A stretch of 64,000 nucleotides of DNA, from the NCBI RefSeq assembly GCF_000516985.1, contig NW_006917102.1:1086643-1150642 (forward strand), in the 5' to 3' direction. Shown in pieces: positions 1-11,917 of the stretch. A program made the translations under genes and the position numbers. How positions within the stretch are numbered: the first letter of the stretch is position 1; each line of letters opens with the position of its first letter. The DNA comes from Pestalotiopsis fici W106-1 (Eukaryota > Ascomycota > Sordariomycetes > Amphisphaeriales > Sporocadaceae). Below the pieces are notes generated by a model that was not told the origin of the DNA, ran no database searches, and saw only the letters and a program-made list of their open reading frames with translations.

Positions 1-2332
1 CTGTAGTCCTGCGCCCCGTCAAACGCAGTCCAAGAGGCTAACTGACTAATAAGGACGTCGCTTGTTGAAGACAGCATTGGATTTGTCGGAGCATTACTCG
101 GATTCAAGATGAAGCCCACGTGGTATGATGTGTTGGCCAATGACTGGGTGTCTATTGGAGGAACCGAAGAAGTACGACTGCCATTCCATGACGACTCACT
201 CGACTTATGATTGCGCAAACTTTCAACAAGAGCTTGCAAGTTTCGGAGCAGCTGTACGGGATTCTGCTGGCATGGGTTGTTTACCCGGTCCTCGGTGTCG
301 AAACACTCGATAGCGAATGCGATTTCTGCCCAATGACTTGTGCTCTGGGTGCGAATGTCGAGTACTTGGTCGAGAATCAGGATCACAGCCGCGTCGAATA
401 TATGATGCAGCATTTGCAGTGACGGCTGTGGACATTGACACATATCGCGAATGTCTTTTGCCAACTTCAAAGTCTGACATGCGGCTTGACTGCAAATTCT
501 GATGAAATCTATGCGACATTCGTCATTTGGGTTCGATGGCTCGTCTCCGAATTGTTGTCGGACAGCTCTTTTGACTGCTTCAAAGAGGACCGGTCGCACC
601 GTTAACATCAACAACTTGTCTCTTGTCAGTCTTGGCGATCCCATGGATTCATGCATCATACCTGATTGTACTCCATATGTAGTTGGTAGCAGGCTCTATC
701 ATGGCACAAGCTACCATCTATCTGCAACTCAGCCGGCAGCCTATTTTTCCAGTTCGAAAGCAGGCCCAGTGTCTTCTCAACTCGAGCTTCATTGCTCGTC
801 GTGCAATGATCCCATGGTGATACTTGGTAAGTGTTACAGACTATGTAGCCAGCGATTCTCGCAAGCTCAATATGGGCTCTAAGGCCCATCGCGGGTGGAA
901 GACCACTGATTGTGATTAGTCTCGGCGTCAATATATTGGTTCCGACAAATAGAACTTACGAGACATCAAGAGGAGGCAAAAGCTGGATTGCATCATCCGA
1001 TATCGACGGTGGCCTCCCGTCAAGCACGCTGAGACATCGATCAAGCACATAGAGAGTCCAGAACGAGCGCTTGCAAGATTCATCGTTGACCCAGCCTCTG
1101 TGCACACCATACATGACGGCAATTTGTAATCCTACACTCACGTACATGTATGCAGTGTCTCTTCGACCAATCTCGATCAAGTACATTACCATCATTGACA
1201 AAATGGGTATGTCCAAGATATTGCGAAGTGTCGTGTTCAAAGGATTACCCAAAAGCATTCGAGCTCTGGCGAAGAAGGTCTCGCTGCGCCGCACACTATT
1301 TCTTCTGTCGCCGGTGGGAGAGTCCAGAAGAGTGGCCATGGCGAACGCGGCGTGCAAAAGCGAGAGCTCTCGTATAGACTGCGCATCATTCGAAATCTCT
1401 GTTTTCTTCTTGTTGAAGAATGTCACGTCAAGGTCATTCCAGTAATAGATGCCTCCCGACGCAAAATCACCGCATCCGTCCTGAAAAGTATATTGCAGCC
1501 GCGCCAACATCAGAGTCATGTCCGTCTTCGATGGATGCCAGAATGGATCAACGTTCTGGACGTTGGGTGCACATGTATCTTGCATGCCACATCTTCCCTG
1601 TGGACCTGAAGAGATCATGCTCGAGGTATCCATCGAAAATGGAATGAAGGCGGGCAAAGTAATCGCAAAGAATCTTTTGAGAGAGTCCAAGAATAGTGTG
1701 CTGGATATCGGACCAAAATACCTCAACGCACCGTCCGCATCTTGCAGCAAACGTCCACCCTCTTCCTCATCCAGGTTGTCTCTCGCCTCTGGGCTTGCTG
1801 CGTTATCTGCCCCCGTGTCCGCGGGGCTTTGTGTCACTTGGGTCAGGAGATACCGCCGCTTGTTCTCGTCGGGGACGGCGTTTTCCAGGCATGCCTCCAG
1901 TTGTATGCACTTGGACTTGAGCTGTTCCAGCTCTGCCCTGGGTACAGAAATTTTCTCAATGGAAATCGGATATCGACATTCCCGGGACGCATTCCGGCAT
2001 TGCAGGCACGGCCGTTCACCCGAGCATTTGATTCTTCTCACATTGCAGCTGTTGCATCTAGTCCAGTCTTGTTAGTGCTTGAACATGTATGTCCCGCCAA
2101 AGCTGAATGAACATGGGAGGTCGAAAGCTTACGCCGTCGCTACACGCTTTCTATTTTCTGGTAGGACCTTTCGCCGCCTTTGATTCACGGGCAAACGATG
2201 CTGCGATGATGTCGATGATGTTATCGAGCTTCTCGGCATCGTGAACACGCCGAGTAGGACATGAGAAATCCCATCAGTAATCAGTACACGCTTGCAAGAG
2301 TTACTACTGATAACATTCAGTGAGAAAGTCAT
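1..2332 (-). CDS. Zn2Cys6 fungal transcription factor, truncated at left edge
   Basis: A binuclear zinc-cluster regulator. I assemble four exons: 2332-2133, 2057-960, 905-662 and 614 to the edge. The first intron has donor GTAAGC and a CACTAAC branch site, and splicing joins RKRVATA to the zinc cluster. The cysteines are spaced C-X2-C-X6-C-X5-C-X2-C-X6-C (CNSCNVRRIKC, then ERPCLQC and RECRYP), the canonical pattern. A leucine-rich linker follows, then a Fungal_trans middle domain with the signature GVHRGW, the SFWTLYVLDR stretch and GRPPSISD. Exon 4 restores the usual YNQLLMLTVRP continuation and stays open to base 1, so the C-terminus lies outside the window. The start could be the ATG at 2332 or the in-frame ATG at 2239; the latter gives a shorter leader before the cluster. 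It presumably acts in the nucleus on CGG-type sites; target genes cannot be inferred. The family call is secure, the exon ends fairly so. Confidence 0.88.
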
Positions 2333-3860
2333 TCATCGCCGCCCATCCATACTCCTAAGTACTAAAAAGCAGGGTATGCGCCAAGCCCATGGCCAACGGT
2401 CGAGATCGCCCCCAAAACCTGATACAGCCCTGCGGGGAAGGATAGTCAGTTATAACGAAGGTTCCACGATCCTGGAAAGATGCCACTCACATGGCTGGGC
2501 CCTGCGGGCCGTCCGAAAATAGCTGGGCCACACAGACAGGGTCTCCTGGAGCTGAAAAAAAGAAGATTTAATCATATGCCCCATCCATGTTCGCGCCAGG
2601 CAGAAAGGCCTAGTAATCCGTTCAGAGTATTGACTACCGGCATGGCTAATAACGTCGACTGCTACCCCCTAATGACCCTGACCGAGGGCATATAGTCATC
2701 AGTATGATCATATTTGAAGTACGTTCAAACCTAGTGACTTTGCTCTTGGCTTGCAGCGGGAAATCCATGGCATTTCTTTCTATAGGCTCATCGCGATCAT
2801 GTTTGGTGTGCTGGCAGCCACAATAGATGGGCTAGTCGGGGAAACTTTGAGGTGATGACATTACAATAGTCCTATAGGACATTTCGATACTCCGAAACCT
2901 TGTTGTTTGTCGAGGCACATGGGGGTGCAGTCAGAGCTGATAAGTCATCGCGATGCCAAGGTTTCGGCAGCAAGCCAAGAATGGTACTTTTTTTGTCCCT
3001 TTGGTAGGCCCGCTAGGTTGGTTTAGCCGTCCCCTGTCCCCAAACTACATAAGTTAGTACTTTGAAGGAGTGTGTGTGTGTGTATGTGTTGTCCAAAAGT
3101 GCCTGCATATACCCGACAGGGTATCACTTACTTTTAATTCACAGTCGTTGCGACAAGCGATATCACATCGCTAATGAGCACATGAGGTAGTGGCGTTGAT
3201 TGCGCTTCTAGCAGCTATTTTCCTATCACATCAATCGTTATTCTGTGGTATAGTGTCATGGTGAGTAAGTAATCATCGCACGGTTGTGGAAAACATTTGG
3301 GATTGATAACATTTGTCTAAATTTTACTTGCACGGCAGTCTAGAAGTAAAACTTGGCTGTATTCGCCTTGATCAACAGTATAGACTTTCTTCGGTAGGCT
3401 CTTTTGGGAGCCGCCATGTGTGGCGTTTATATCATTTACGCCCATGGCACTGTTGTGCTCATGGTCTGCATTAATGGGAGGCTGAGTTCATCGATGCAAG
3501 ATGTCAATGATAACTGCAAAGTGACGCTCTGGCGCCAAGCAGCTGAATCGTGGGCGGAATTGTGCGAGTAACCAAGCACAGAAATAGTGCGGAAACAGGC
3601 CGTCTCTCAAGATTCTAAAAGAATTGGCCCTTTGATTTCGCATTGAAACGTTCCTGAGTTATGAGTATCCTCTCTTTCTCCAAAATCTGCTAATTTTGCT
3701 GCTGGGTGGTATTGGTTCACCGACAGGCTGTTTCAAGATTGATCGGTTGAGAGACGTGACCGAGAAATGCACTCCCACACCCTTTGTTGGTCAGATTCCC
3801 ATATGACTCAATGAACTTCAAGTCTTGGCAGTATTCCCCCTTGGTTCTGAATTTCTGCCT
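2333..3860. other. Intergenic region without a recognisable gene
   Basis: This stretch separates the 5' end of the zinc-cluster gene from the 3' end of the SprT-like gene. It contains only short chance ORFs and a small TG run at 3071-3083. The part next to 2333 probably carries the promoter of the zinc-cluster gene. I see no RNA gene or transposon remnant. Confidence 0.5.
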
Positions 3861-4688
3861 CTAGATCGTATCCCAGTAGGCTTCAATCGCTCTCAAAGTC
3901 TCCGACGTCCACATGGATGGCTCGTCAGACTGGCATCCCTCGGCGGTGCCGACTATCCAAGCTCTGCCCGTTCTCTCGCGACCGCTCGCAGAACTTGTGG
4001 CGGCGGCGGCGACTCCCGCTCCTCCCTCGATGACGGGAGGGAACTTTTGTCTCCTTTTCGTCTTGAGGCGCCTCGTCAGGCGAGGACTAATGGACTCGAC
4101 GATGAAGATCTCCATCTCCTTGGCCGCTGACATGGAAGAAGCTGGTTGCGCGGCAAAGACTTGTATATAGGCATGAATCATTTCATGCACAAGTAGATTG
4201 AGTAAGTCTGTCCGCTGAATGCCTCCCCTCTGAGCACGAAAGTGAATGGTTCTCGTCACATGATCGTAATAGGAAATTGTACTATTGGCATTGCTGCTCC
4301 GCGCATCGAGAATGATGAGGGGCCGGCTTCTCTTGTGATTCGGAAAGAGTCGGTGGTGTGGTGGCGATATGGGCAGTGGATGCCGGGTCAAGCTGCCATA
4401 GAAGAATAGTTGGTCCAGACTGGAAAATAATAGTTGCGTCGTGTCGTGCATTGATTTCAAAGATATCCTCTGGCGGCTGCTGGCCAAGGGCTCAATCAGA
4501 CCGGTGCTCGAGTCCAGGTTGTAACGCCAACATTCCTTTACAATCTGCACCAGCGATATATCGGGGAGTGACCCTTCTCCCAGCCATATGAGTGGCTTTT
4601 GTTGCGGCAATGTGTGATTCTTTGCCAACAGCAGACCACCACTTGCCGGTGTTGGCGGAGTAATCCTGGGCTTTCCGAATAACGGCAT
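3861..4688 (-). CDS. SprT-like HExxH metalloprotease-domain protein
   Basis: Single-exon ORF of 275 aa starting at a clear ATG. Residues 168-172 read HEMIH, an HExxH zinc-binding and catalytic motif, within LLVHEMIHAYI, which resembles the core of SprT/Spartan-like domains. The preceding LDQLFFYGSL (about 91-100) and YDHVTRTIHF (about 141-150) fit the N-terminal strands of that fold. Family members cleave proteins, for example DNA-protein crosslinks, but many fungal SprT-like proteins are uncharacterised. The C-terminal half has a basic patch (RRLKTKRRQK), an Ala-rich low-complexity stretch and a short ending with AYWDTI; no zinc-ribbon cysteines like those of some SprT proteins are visible. 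There is no signal peptide, so it is probably intracellular. No functional link to neighbours is apparent. The domain call is moderately secure and the substrate unknown. Confidence 0.7.
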   Translation of the reverse strand: MPLFGKPRITPPTPASGGLLLAKNHTLPQQKPLIWLGEGSLPDISLVQIVKECWRYNLDSSTGLIEPLASSRQRISLKSMHDTTQLLFSSLDQLFFYGSLTRHPLPISPPHHRLFPNHKRSRPLIILDARSSNANSTISYYDHVTRTIHFRAQRGGIQRTDLLNLLVHEMIHAYIQVFAAQPASSMSAAKEMEIFIVESISPRLTRRLKTKRRQKFPPVIEGGAGVAAAATSSASGRERTGRAWIVGTAEGCQSDEPSMWTSETLRAIEAYWDTI

Positions 4689-7075
4689 CGTGTGAACGAA
4701 TGGTTTGCCTGCTGATTATACTGTTATATTGATGAGTTACCCTATCTAGGAGCTGGTAGACCTATATGTGCCTCGACGACATTTTATTGTGCCTGATATC
4801 CACACAAGAGACTTCGCGTCGACGCGTGCAATTGTATGAAACTTAAGGTTCGGGGTTGGGACGGTTGGCGTACGCTTGCTCGGCCTGCTCTTCTTCACCC
4901 TTGAGATGCAAGAAAACCCGTCCCTTGGTCCTTCTTCTACTCTTCTGAGGTCTGTAACTTCATTGAGCGGATATGATAAACTCATACTGCATGAAAGCCT
5001 GGAATGAAGTTTGGGGGTTTACGCCGACTATGCAAATCTCTTGCCAAACAGCCAAGGAGCCTATGTACTCTGCTTGATCAGTCGTCAAGTTTTGACGACA
5101 CAACATTAGTGATGATGAACCGTACCTCTGTTTCCAGACGGGTTATGGCCAGCCTTAAAGTTCAACGGGAGTTCGTTGGTACCTACTCTAACTTGCCTTT
5201 TTGATTCAGCAAACCGCAGATGGCCAAGTTCTTGTTTATCGGCGGTCATTAGTGACATGACCGGAATAATGCCGACCTGGCCTCTTGCACGCTATCTAAG
5301 CAAATAAGCATCGCGGCATCTTGCCATCTTGACTCCACGGCTCGGTGCATTCGGGCGTGGTCATGTAGTAATGCTAGTGATGCTGCATAACTTAGATTTG
5401 TGCATGTCCGATGCTGGCGCCCGTTTGGGGAATCCCGCTTCCATGTTTTCAGCCATGCCACTCACTTCAAGTGAGTGTGCAAAAGCAATTTTTGTTCAAT
5501 GTCTTGGGTATATGGGTCTTTTATGATTATCAGCAATCATACACATAGGTAGGTATCTATATTTACAGAGGCGTCCTATTCTCATTTTGCACCAAAGTAG
5601 ATTTTGTGGTCTAAATCATTATAGCGCGCGGCATTGAGGTATACGTCAAGAGCATTGGCGTTGCAATAATGGAAGTCATTGAAGAAAATCGACAAAGAAT
5701 AGCACATTCATATCAATTATATCTGGTCATGTACCTGCATGGCCAAATAAGAGAAGTATTTGATGTGTTTATTGATACTGCTACGGTCGCGTGGTTTCTT
5801 ATCACTACTAAGGCGCACTGCGCTATATGTCAAGGCCCGGCAAAGACCAGCGGCTCTCTAAAACACTAGTAGAAAACGAAGACTTTCCTAATTCGGACAA
5901 TCATTCGGACTTGCTAGGGAAGACGCCCGCCAACTTACTTGCGCAAGAGGTACCTAATGTGAATGGACACACGAACACCTCACCCAAGTGGGCAAGCAAA
6001 TTCGCAACGCCCGGATGCTGTCATCCACCTTGTTAGTTGCGCGTAGCAGTCGGGCATGCTGGTGGACATTTCCTATTGAGACTTTGTGAGGTACCGCAGT
6101 CATGCCAGACCCGCGTTGCCTTCATCGCAGCACATGGAAGAAGATCATTACTCACTTGAAGAAAGCGACACGATCCTACGAGATATGTAACAGAAGCAAA
6201 GCCTCGAGTGGTCATGACATTATCTTGTCACGATGATGGTCAAGATGGATGCCTAGCAGTGCCATGAGTGCCCAGGCAATCCCACTGATTCTCGGCGCTG
6301 ACATTAGAGACTCGGCAGTGCGCAGAGGCCGCGCTAGGAGGCGGTTTTTTACTGGGCAATCTTGTTCATCTTGCACTGAACCTCGCTTAGGTGGCAAGCG
6401 TCCACTTATAAATTCCCACTTACCAAGACCACTACCGCCCATGACTAACGGATCACGGTGCAAATACTGCCCGATCCGTTGGCCAAAGCCAAGTCCATCC
6501 TTCTGGAGACTACGTATTCGATTCTGATAGTTGTCGCTGCACTGCCTTTGTTTGGCCGAGCGTTGGTTATTGGCGAACTTTACGAATAATACCGCCTTTT
6601 TTTTTTCTTCTTTCTCTCTTCTTCTTCTCGCTGCTGCTGTTGTTCTTGTGCATATTAATGACGGCGTCATCTTTATTTTGGCTAAGAACCTCCAGCAGTC
6701 TACATCGCCATTCGGGCCGCTTGCACTAGGATTAAGATTTGCGACACATTGAGTATCGGATTCGCAGCAAGGACACCAACGCTCAAAGCTTACATTTCGT
6801 TTCCTGCATCTCATCATCTGTTGCGCTGCGAGAAATTGAAAAAAAAAACGACTGCAGCAATAAGCTTTCGGACGCAATGGCGCGAATGGTCTGTCTTCCC
6901 TAAAGATTCGTCCCTGCATACCAACTGCTGCCCGCCCGGACCGTCTTTGCTTCTCGTTCGGACTTTGCCAACGACGCGGAAACCCCGTCTGCGAAGTAGT
7001 ACTCTGTACTAGCTAGGGCTCTTTCGGCGTTGTATGGTTTGACAAGGTCGCCACGAGGCATCACCTCTCTTTACC
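4689..7075. other. Intergenic region and probable ABCA-gene promoter
   Basis: About 2.4 kb without a convincing gene. A T-rich tract lies near 6598-6635 and an A tract at 6840-6848. A 235-codon ORF on the minus strand (6919-6212) is open, but it crosses these homopolymer tracts and shows no recognisable domain, so I do not call it. The last few hundred bases should include the promoter and leader of the ABC transporter. Confidence 0.45.
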
Positions 7076-10000
7076 ATGGCCTTTCTCAGTCAGACTTGGA
7101 CCTTGACGGCCAAAAACTTGAAGATTGTGTTGCTGCGACATAGTTTCGCCACATTTATTCGAGCCTTTTTGCTCCCTATCGTTTTGGGCGCATTCCTGAG
7201 CTTTGCCCGGAACCTGCTGGGAACCCCGGCCGTCTACGGCATCGGCGATGCGCGACCTATCCGGTCCCTTCAATCTGCACTTGATATTGCCACAGACTCG
7301 GGGCGCGATACTGTAGTCTTTGTGAACAACGGATACACCGGCGGCGATATAGATCGCGTCATTGACCAGGTCTCGAGTACGATCACCAACGGACACGTGC
7401 AAAAGTTGACCTCGGTCACTGAGCTGCGTACCGTCTGTCGTACCTCGCTGCGAGGTGTGTCGTCTTGTTATGGAGCCGTCGTCTTCAACTCCTCACCTAA
7501 TGAGGGCAATGGAGGGTTGTGGAACTATACACTCCGAGCCGACGGAGCTCTGGGCACAAAGATTGATGTCACCAAAAGCACCAATGATGGAGAAGTCTAC
7601 ACGCTTCCATTGCAGAGGGCAGTCGACTCAACCATAGCCAGCCTCAACTCAACTAGTCCTTTCCCAAGCACAACAGAAGAATACCCCTTTACCAGTTTGA
7701 CCGAGGAGGAACGAGCGCAAAGAGTACGCCAACGGTATCAGTCTGCCCTTTCCAATTGGCTGGCCGTGGCCTTTCTCCTGACCATCATCGGTGTCTGCTA
7801 CCACATGACTGGCTTAATGGCCACAGAACGAGAGATTGGCATGTCACAGCTGATCGATGCAATGATGCCCACCAAATTTCGATGGCAAGCTCAGGCTGCA
7901 CGCCTCCTGTCCTATCACATTGCCTTTACCATGATATATATCCCCGGCTGGGTCATCTCATCGTTAATCATTGCTCGTGGAGTCTTTGCATCATCAAATG
8001 TGGGCATCATTCTCATATATTTCATCTTGTGTGGCCTTAGTTTGACTTCACTGTCCATATTGGGCGCCGCCTTCTTCAAAAAATCCCAGCTCTCTGGCGT
8101 CAGTTCAACGATAGTGTATTGCGTTCTAGGTATCTTGGCTCAATCGCTTACGTCGCCAAATAACGCAACAGTCGCCATCTTGAGCTTGTTGTTTGCTCCA
8201 TGCAATTTTGTCTACTTCCTGACATTTGTGGCTCGCTTTGAAAAGCATTCATATCCTACAAATCTCGTGCAGAGTGGACCTGAAAGTCCTTGGACCTTTC
8301 CTGGAATCGTCTTGTGGGTTTTTCTGATCATTCAGATATTTGCCTATCCTCTGATTGGTGCTTTCTTGGAGCGCAAGTTTCACGGATCAACAACCAAGGG
8401 TCGGACTATTGTTCGCCATGGTGAGAATGGGGCGCCGCAAGCTGCAGTCCGCCTGGAAGGCTTTACCAAGATCTACAAGCCCAGTGCTCTGCGCCGAATC
8501 TTCTCCTTTATATCTCGTCCAAGAGAGCCCGTGGTGGCGGTCGACAATTTGACCTTGGAGGCCGGTCGAGGTCAGATCTTGGCTCTGCTCGGAGCCAACG
8601 GATCCGGAAAAAGCACGACTCTTGACTCGATTGGTGGCATCAGCGAGCCCACCGGCGGCAATATCACCATAGATGGAACCGGCGGATTGGGCATAGCACC
8701 ACAGAAAAACGTTCTCTGGGACGAGTTGACGGTGTTTGAACACATTCGAATTTTCAACCGCTTGAAATCTCCCAAAGCCCCATCTTCCAAGTTGGAAATC
8801 ACCGAACTTGTAAAATCTGTCGATCTGGGCCCAAAGATCAAGGCGCGCTCTGGAACCTTGTCTGGGGGGCAGAAGAGGAAGTTGCAGCTCGGCATGATGC
8901 TGACTGGTGGGAGCGCAGTCTGCTGTGTGGATGAGGTCTCCTCCGGCATTGATCCACTCTCACGGCGAAAAGTGTGGGATATTCTCTTGGCTGAGAGAAA
9001 TACTCGCACGATACTTTTGACAACGCATTTCCTTGACGAGGCCGACCTCCTCGCTGACCAGATCGCTATTCTTTCAAAGGGAACATTGCGGGCTGTTGGA
9101 TCTCCTCTCGAGCTCAAGGACCGGCTAGGTGCCGGATACAGGATCCACGTGTTCAATGCCCGGGATATCAAAGATGCTCCAGAAGTAGATGGCGTCACTC
9201 GCAAAGTATCCTTTGATGTCATTAGCTATATTGCCAAAACCTCCGCTGCGGCTGCTGAAGTGATTCGTTCACTTGAGGCGGCCGGCATCCACGACTACAA
9301 ATATTCTGGTCCGACTATAGAGGATGTATTTCTGCAGGTGGCTGAAGAAGTCAACGGAGAAGCGATATCAAAGATCGAACGAGACGACTTGCCGACCAGC
9401 GAATCAACCGATAAGCAGGCCAGCTCGGATTCCGTCCTCGCTGTTGACGGGGATCTGAAACTGCAGTCGGGCAAGCCAATCGGTTTTGTGAGACAGTTTT
9501 CAGTCATGTTCCTCAAGCGATGTACAGTCTTGAAGACAAATTGGTTCCCGTACCTGTTGGCCTTGGCGATTCCCATAATCGCGGCTGGTCTAACAAGCTT
9601 GTTTATAATGGGTCAATCACCTCCATCTTGTACGCCTACGGATGCGAATTCAGGAGGGTCAACCTCGGACTACGACGCCATTCTCGAGGATGCTTTTCTC
9701 GCAGCCGGACCTGCATCACAGTTCAGCACGGATACGCTGTTGCGTTTATTTACGCCAGTCTATGGATCGTCAGTCACTGGTGGAGACGCAACAGGCGCAG
9801 CAGGGGCAGCAGCGTCACTATTCAGCCAAATTCAGCTGCTGGATACTCTGGATGACTTCAACAACTTCATTATTCAGGGCAGAAAGAATATTACTCCAGC
9901 TGGTTGGTGGTTGGGAGACACAAACACTGATCCCACGCTGGCGTACAGAGCCGATGCTGGCGATGTCCTCACGTCAATCTTTGGACAGAATGCGCTGGAC

Positions 10001-11917
10001 ATCATGCTTTCCAACATTAGTATCGCCACGTCTTATAGCCCATTTGATACCCCCTGGGTAGCCGACACGGGCAATTCGCTTCAGTTACTCATCTACATTG
10101 GCTTGGCGCTATCGGCATATCCCGCGTTCTTCGGCTTGTATCCCAACATTGAAAGGCGCCGGCAAGTTCGAGGTCTCCAGTATTCCAATGGAGTACGCTC
10201 ATTTCCTCTATGGACCGCATATACCGCTTTTGATTTTGCCATCGTTCTTGTCTCAACTGCCGTTGTCACCATTTTATATGCAACCTTGTCCAGCGTCTGG
10301 TATCACGTGGGATACATGTTCCTGATTTTCCTCCTGTACGGGCTGGCAGCAACACTGATGGCCTACGTGATCTCGCTCTTTTGCAAGACACAACTATCCA
10401 CCTATGCTTTCGCTGCAGCTGGATCTGCCGTAGGCCTACTCGTGTGGTTGATATGCTATTTGGTCATTGTTACATACGCACCTGTCAACAGGATTGATCA
10501 GGATATCCTACTTGGTCATTACATCATCTCCGCCTTCTTCCCAATTGGGTCAGTCGTTCGGGCGCTGTTCATTGCTCTTAATTTGTTCTCTACGACGTGC
10601 GATGGAAATGCGATAGCATCTAACCCAGCGGCTATAAACGTGTATGGGGCACCCATCTTGTACTTGATTCTGCAGAGCTTGCTCCTCTTTGGTGTCCTCT
10701 TATGGTATGATAGTGGAGCTGGGTTCAACTTGTTCCGCCGCTTCACGCAAAAGTCGATTGACTCAAAAGAGAATGAGGCGATCCTGGACGAAGAGGTTGC
10801 CAATGAGCTCACTCGTGTCACAAGCACACCTCAAGAGTCGGACGGGCTGCGCGTTTTGCACCTTACAAAGACATTCAAGAAGAATACGGCGGTTGATAAC
10901 GTTACTTTTGGCGTCAAGCACGGTGAGGTGTTTGCTTTACTCGGTCCCAATGGTGCGGGAAAAAGCACAACGATATCCCTTATACGCGGTGACATCCAGC
11001 CAAGCCGCAACGGTGGTGATGTACTGGTTGAGAATACCTCTGTCAGCAAGCGTCGTGCCGCCGCGAGAAGTCACCTGGGCGTATGCCCACAGTTCGACGC
11101 TATTGACTCAATGACTGTCGAGGAACACCTTAAATTCTACGCAAAAGTCCGAGGCATTTCGGACGTGAATCGCAACGTCCATGCTATCCTCCACGCTGTG
11201 GGCCTCGCGGCCTTTTCCAAACGCATGGCATTTGCCCTATCTGGTGGAAACAAGCGCAAGTTGTCACTCGGCATCGCCCTGATGGGCAACCCCTCCGTCG
11301 TTTTGCTCGACGAGCCGTCCTCCGGCCTCGATGCCGCTGCCAAGCGTATCATGTGGAAGACGCTGGGCCACATTGTCCCCGGAAGATCCATCTTGCTCAC
11401 GACGCACTCAATGGAGGAAGCCGACGCGCTCGCGAACCGCGCCGGCATCCTCGCCAAGCGCATGCTGGCCATGGGCACCGTGGACAACCTGCGGGAACGG
11501 TTTGGGGACGCACTACACGTCCACCTCGTGAGCAAGTCGGCACCCCACTCGACGCCCGAGGAGATGGAGCGCGTACGTCGGTGGGTCGTAGAAGCCTTCC
11601 CTGGCGCACAGGTGGAAGAAAAGACATATCATGGCCAAATGCGCTTTTCTGTGCCGGCAAGCGAGGTGATCCAAGGATCCGAAACTCCCAACGACCTCGT
11701 AAGGCCAGACAGGAGCGGTGATTTACAGCGGGAGCGAAGTGCCATTGGCCAGCTGATCATACTGCTGGAGCAGCAGAAAGAGGCATTGGGCATTGAGCAT
11801 TACAGCGTCACACCGACGACGCTGGATCAGGTATTCTTGACCATTGTCGGGCAACACAATGTCAAGGAGGAGAATTACGATGAAAAGGCCAAGAGATCTT
11901 GGTGGAGACGTAAATAA
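7076..11917 (+). CDS. Full-length ABCA-subfamily ABC transporter
   Basis: A 1613-aa ORF without introns, with layout TMD1-NBD1-TMD2-NBD2. The N-terminus has one membrane segment (about 20-45) followed by a large soluble loop, then a TM cluster around 230-450, as in ABC2-type/ABCA proteins. NBD1 has Walker A GANGSGKST (about 506), signature LSGGQKRK (about 594), Walker B ending VDEVSSGID (about 620) and the H-loop LTTHFLDEAD. TMD2 follows at about 810-1210 with another large loop. NBD2 has GPNGAGKST (about 1290), LSGGNKRK (about 1388), LLDEPSSGLD (about 1410) and LTTHSMEEAD. In NBD1 the proline normally after DE is valine; all catalytic elements remain. ABCA proteins usually move lipids across membranes; the substrate here is unknown. 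The start is the first in-frame ATG, in context TTTACCATGG. It is separated from the next gene by a minisatellite. Confidence 0.95.
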   Translation: MAFLSQTWTLTAKNLKIVLLRHSFATFIRAFLLPIVLGAFLSFARNLLGTPAVYGIGDARPIRSLQSALDIATDSGRDTVVFVNNGYTGGDIDRVIDQVSSTITNGHVQKLTSVTELRTVCRTSLRGVSSCYGAVVFNSSPNEGNGGLWNYTLRADGALGTKIDVTKSTNDGEVYTLPLQRAVDSTIASLNSTSPFPSTTEEYPFTSLTEEERAQRVRQRYQSALSNWLAVAFLLTIIGVCYHMTGLMATEREIGMSQLIDAMMPTKFRWQAQAARLLSYHIAFTMIYIPGWVISSLIIARGVFASSNVGIILIYFILCGLSLTSLSILGAAFFKKSQLSGVSSTIVYCVLGILAQSLTSPNNATVAILSLLFAPCNFVYFLTFVARFEKHSYPTNLVQSGPESPWTFPGIVLWVFLIIQIFAYPLIGAFLERKFHGSTTKGRTIVRHGENGAPQAAVRLEGFTKIYKPSALRRIFSFISRPREPVVAVDNLTLEAGRGQILALLGANGSGKSTTLDSIGGISEPTGGNITIDGTGGLGIAPQKNVLWDELTVFEHIRIFNRLKSPKAPSSKLEITELVKSVDLGPKIKARSGTLSGGQKRKLQLGMMLTGGSAVCCVDEVSSGIDPLSRRKVWDILLAERNTRTILLTTHFLDEADLLADQIAILSKGTLRAVGSPLELKDRLGAGYRIHVFNARDIKDAPEVDGVTRKVSFDVISYIAKTSAAAAEVIRSLEAAGIHDYKYSGPTIEDVFLQVAEEVNGEAISKIERDDLPTSESTDKQASSDSVLAVDGDLKLQSGKPIGFVRQFSVMFLKRCTVLKTNWFPYLLALAIPIIAAGLTSLFIMGQSPPSCTPTDANSGGSTSDYDAILEDAFLAAGPASQFSTDTLLRLFTPVYGSSVTGGDATGAAGAAASLFSQIQLLDTLDDFNNFIIQGRKNITPAGWWLGDTNTDPTLAYRADAGDVLTSIFGQNALDIMLSNISIATSYSPFDTPWVADTGNSLQLLIYIGLALSAYPAFFGLYPNIERRRQVRGLQYSNGVRSFPLWTAYTAFDFAIVLVSTAVVTILYATLSSVWYHVGYMFLIFLLYGLAATLMAYVISLFCKTQLSTYAFAAAGSAVGLLVWLICYLVIVTYAPVNRIDQDILLGHYIISAFFPIGSVVRALFIALNLFSTTCDGNAIASNPAAINVYGAPILYLILQSLLLFGVLLWYDSGAGFNLFRRFTQKSIDSKENEAILDEEVANELTRVTSTPQESDGLRVLHLTKTFKKNTAVDNVTFGVKHGEVFALLGPNGAGKSTTISLIRGDIQPSRNGGDVLVENTSVSKRRAAARSHLGVCPQFDAIDSMTVEEHLKFYAKVRGISDVNRNVHAILHAVGLAAFSKRMAFALSGGNKRKLSLGIALMGNPSVVLLDEPSSGLDAAAKRIMWKTLGHIVPGRSILLTTHSMEEADALANRAGILAKRMLAMGTVDNLRERFGDALHVHLVSKSAPHSTPEEMERVRRWVVEAFPGAQVEEKTYHGQMRFSVPASEVIQGSETPNDLVRPDRSGDLQRERSAIGQLIILLEQQKEALGIEHYSVTPTTLDQVFLTIVGQHNVKEENYDEKAKRSWWRRK

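Noticed and set aside
6212..6919. 235-codon minus-strand ORF upstream of the ABC gene
   Set aside because: It crosses T/A homopolymer runs, shows no domain and covers the probable promoter of the transporter; length alone is compatible with chance.
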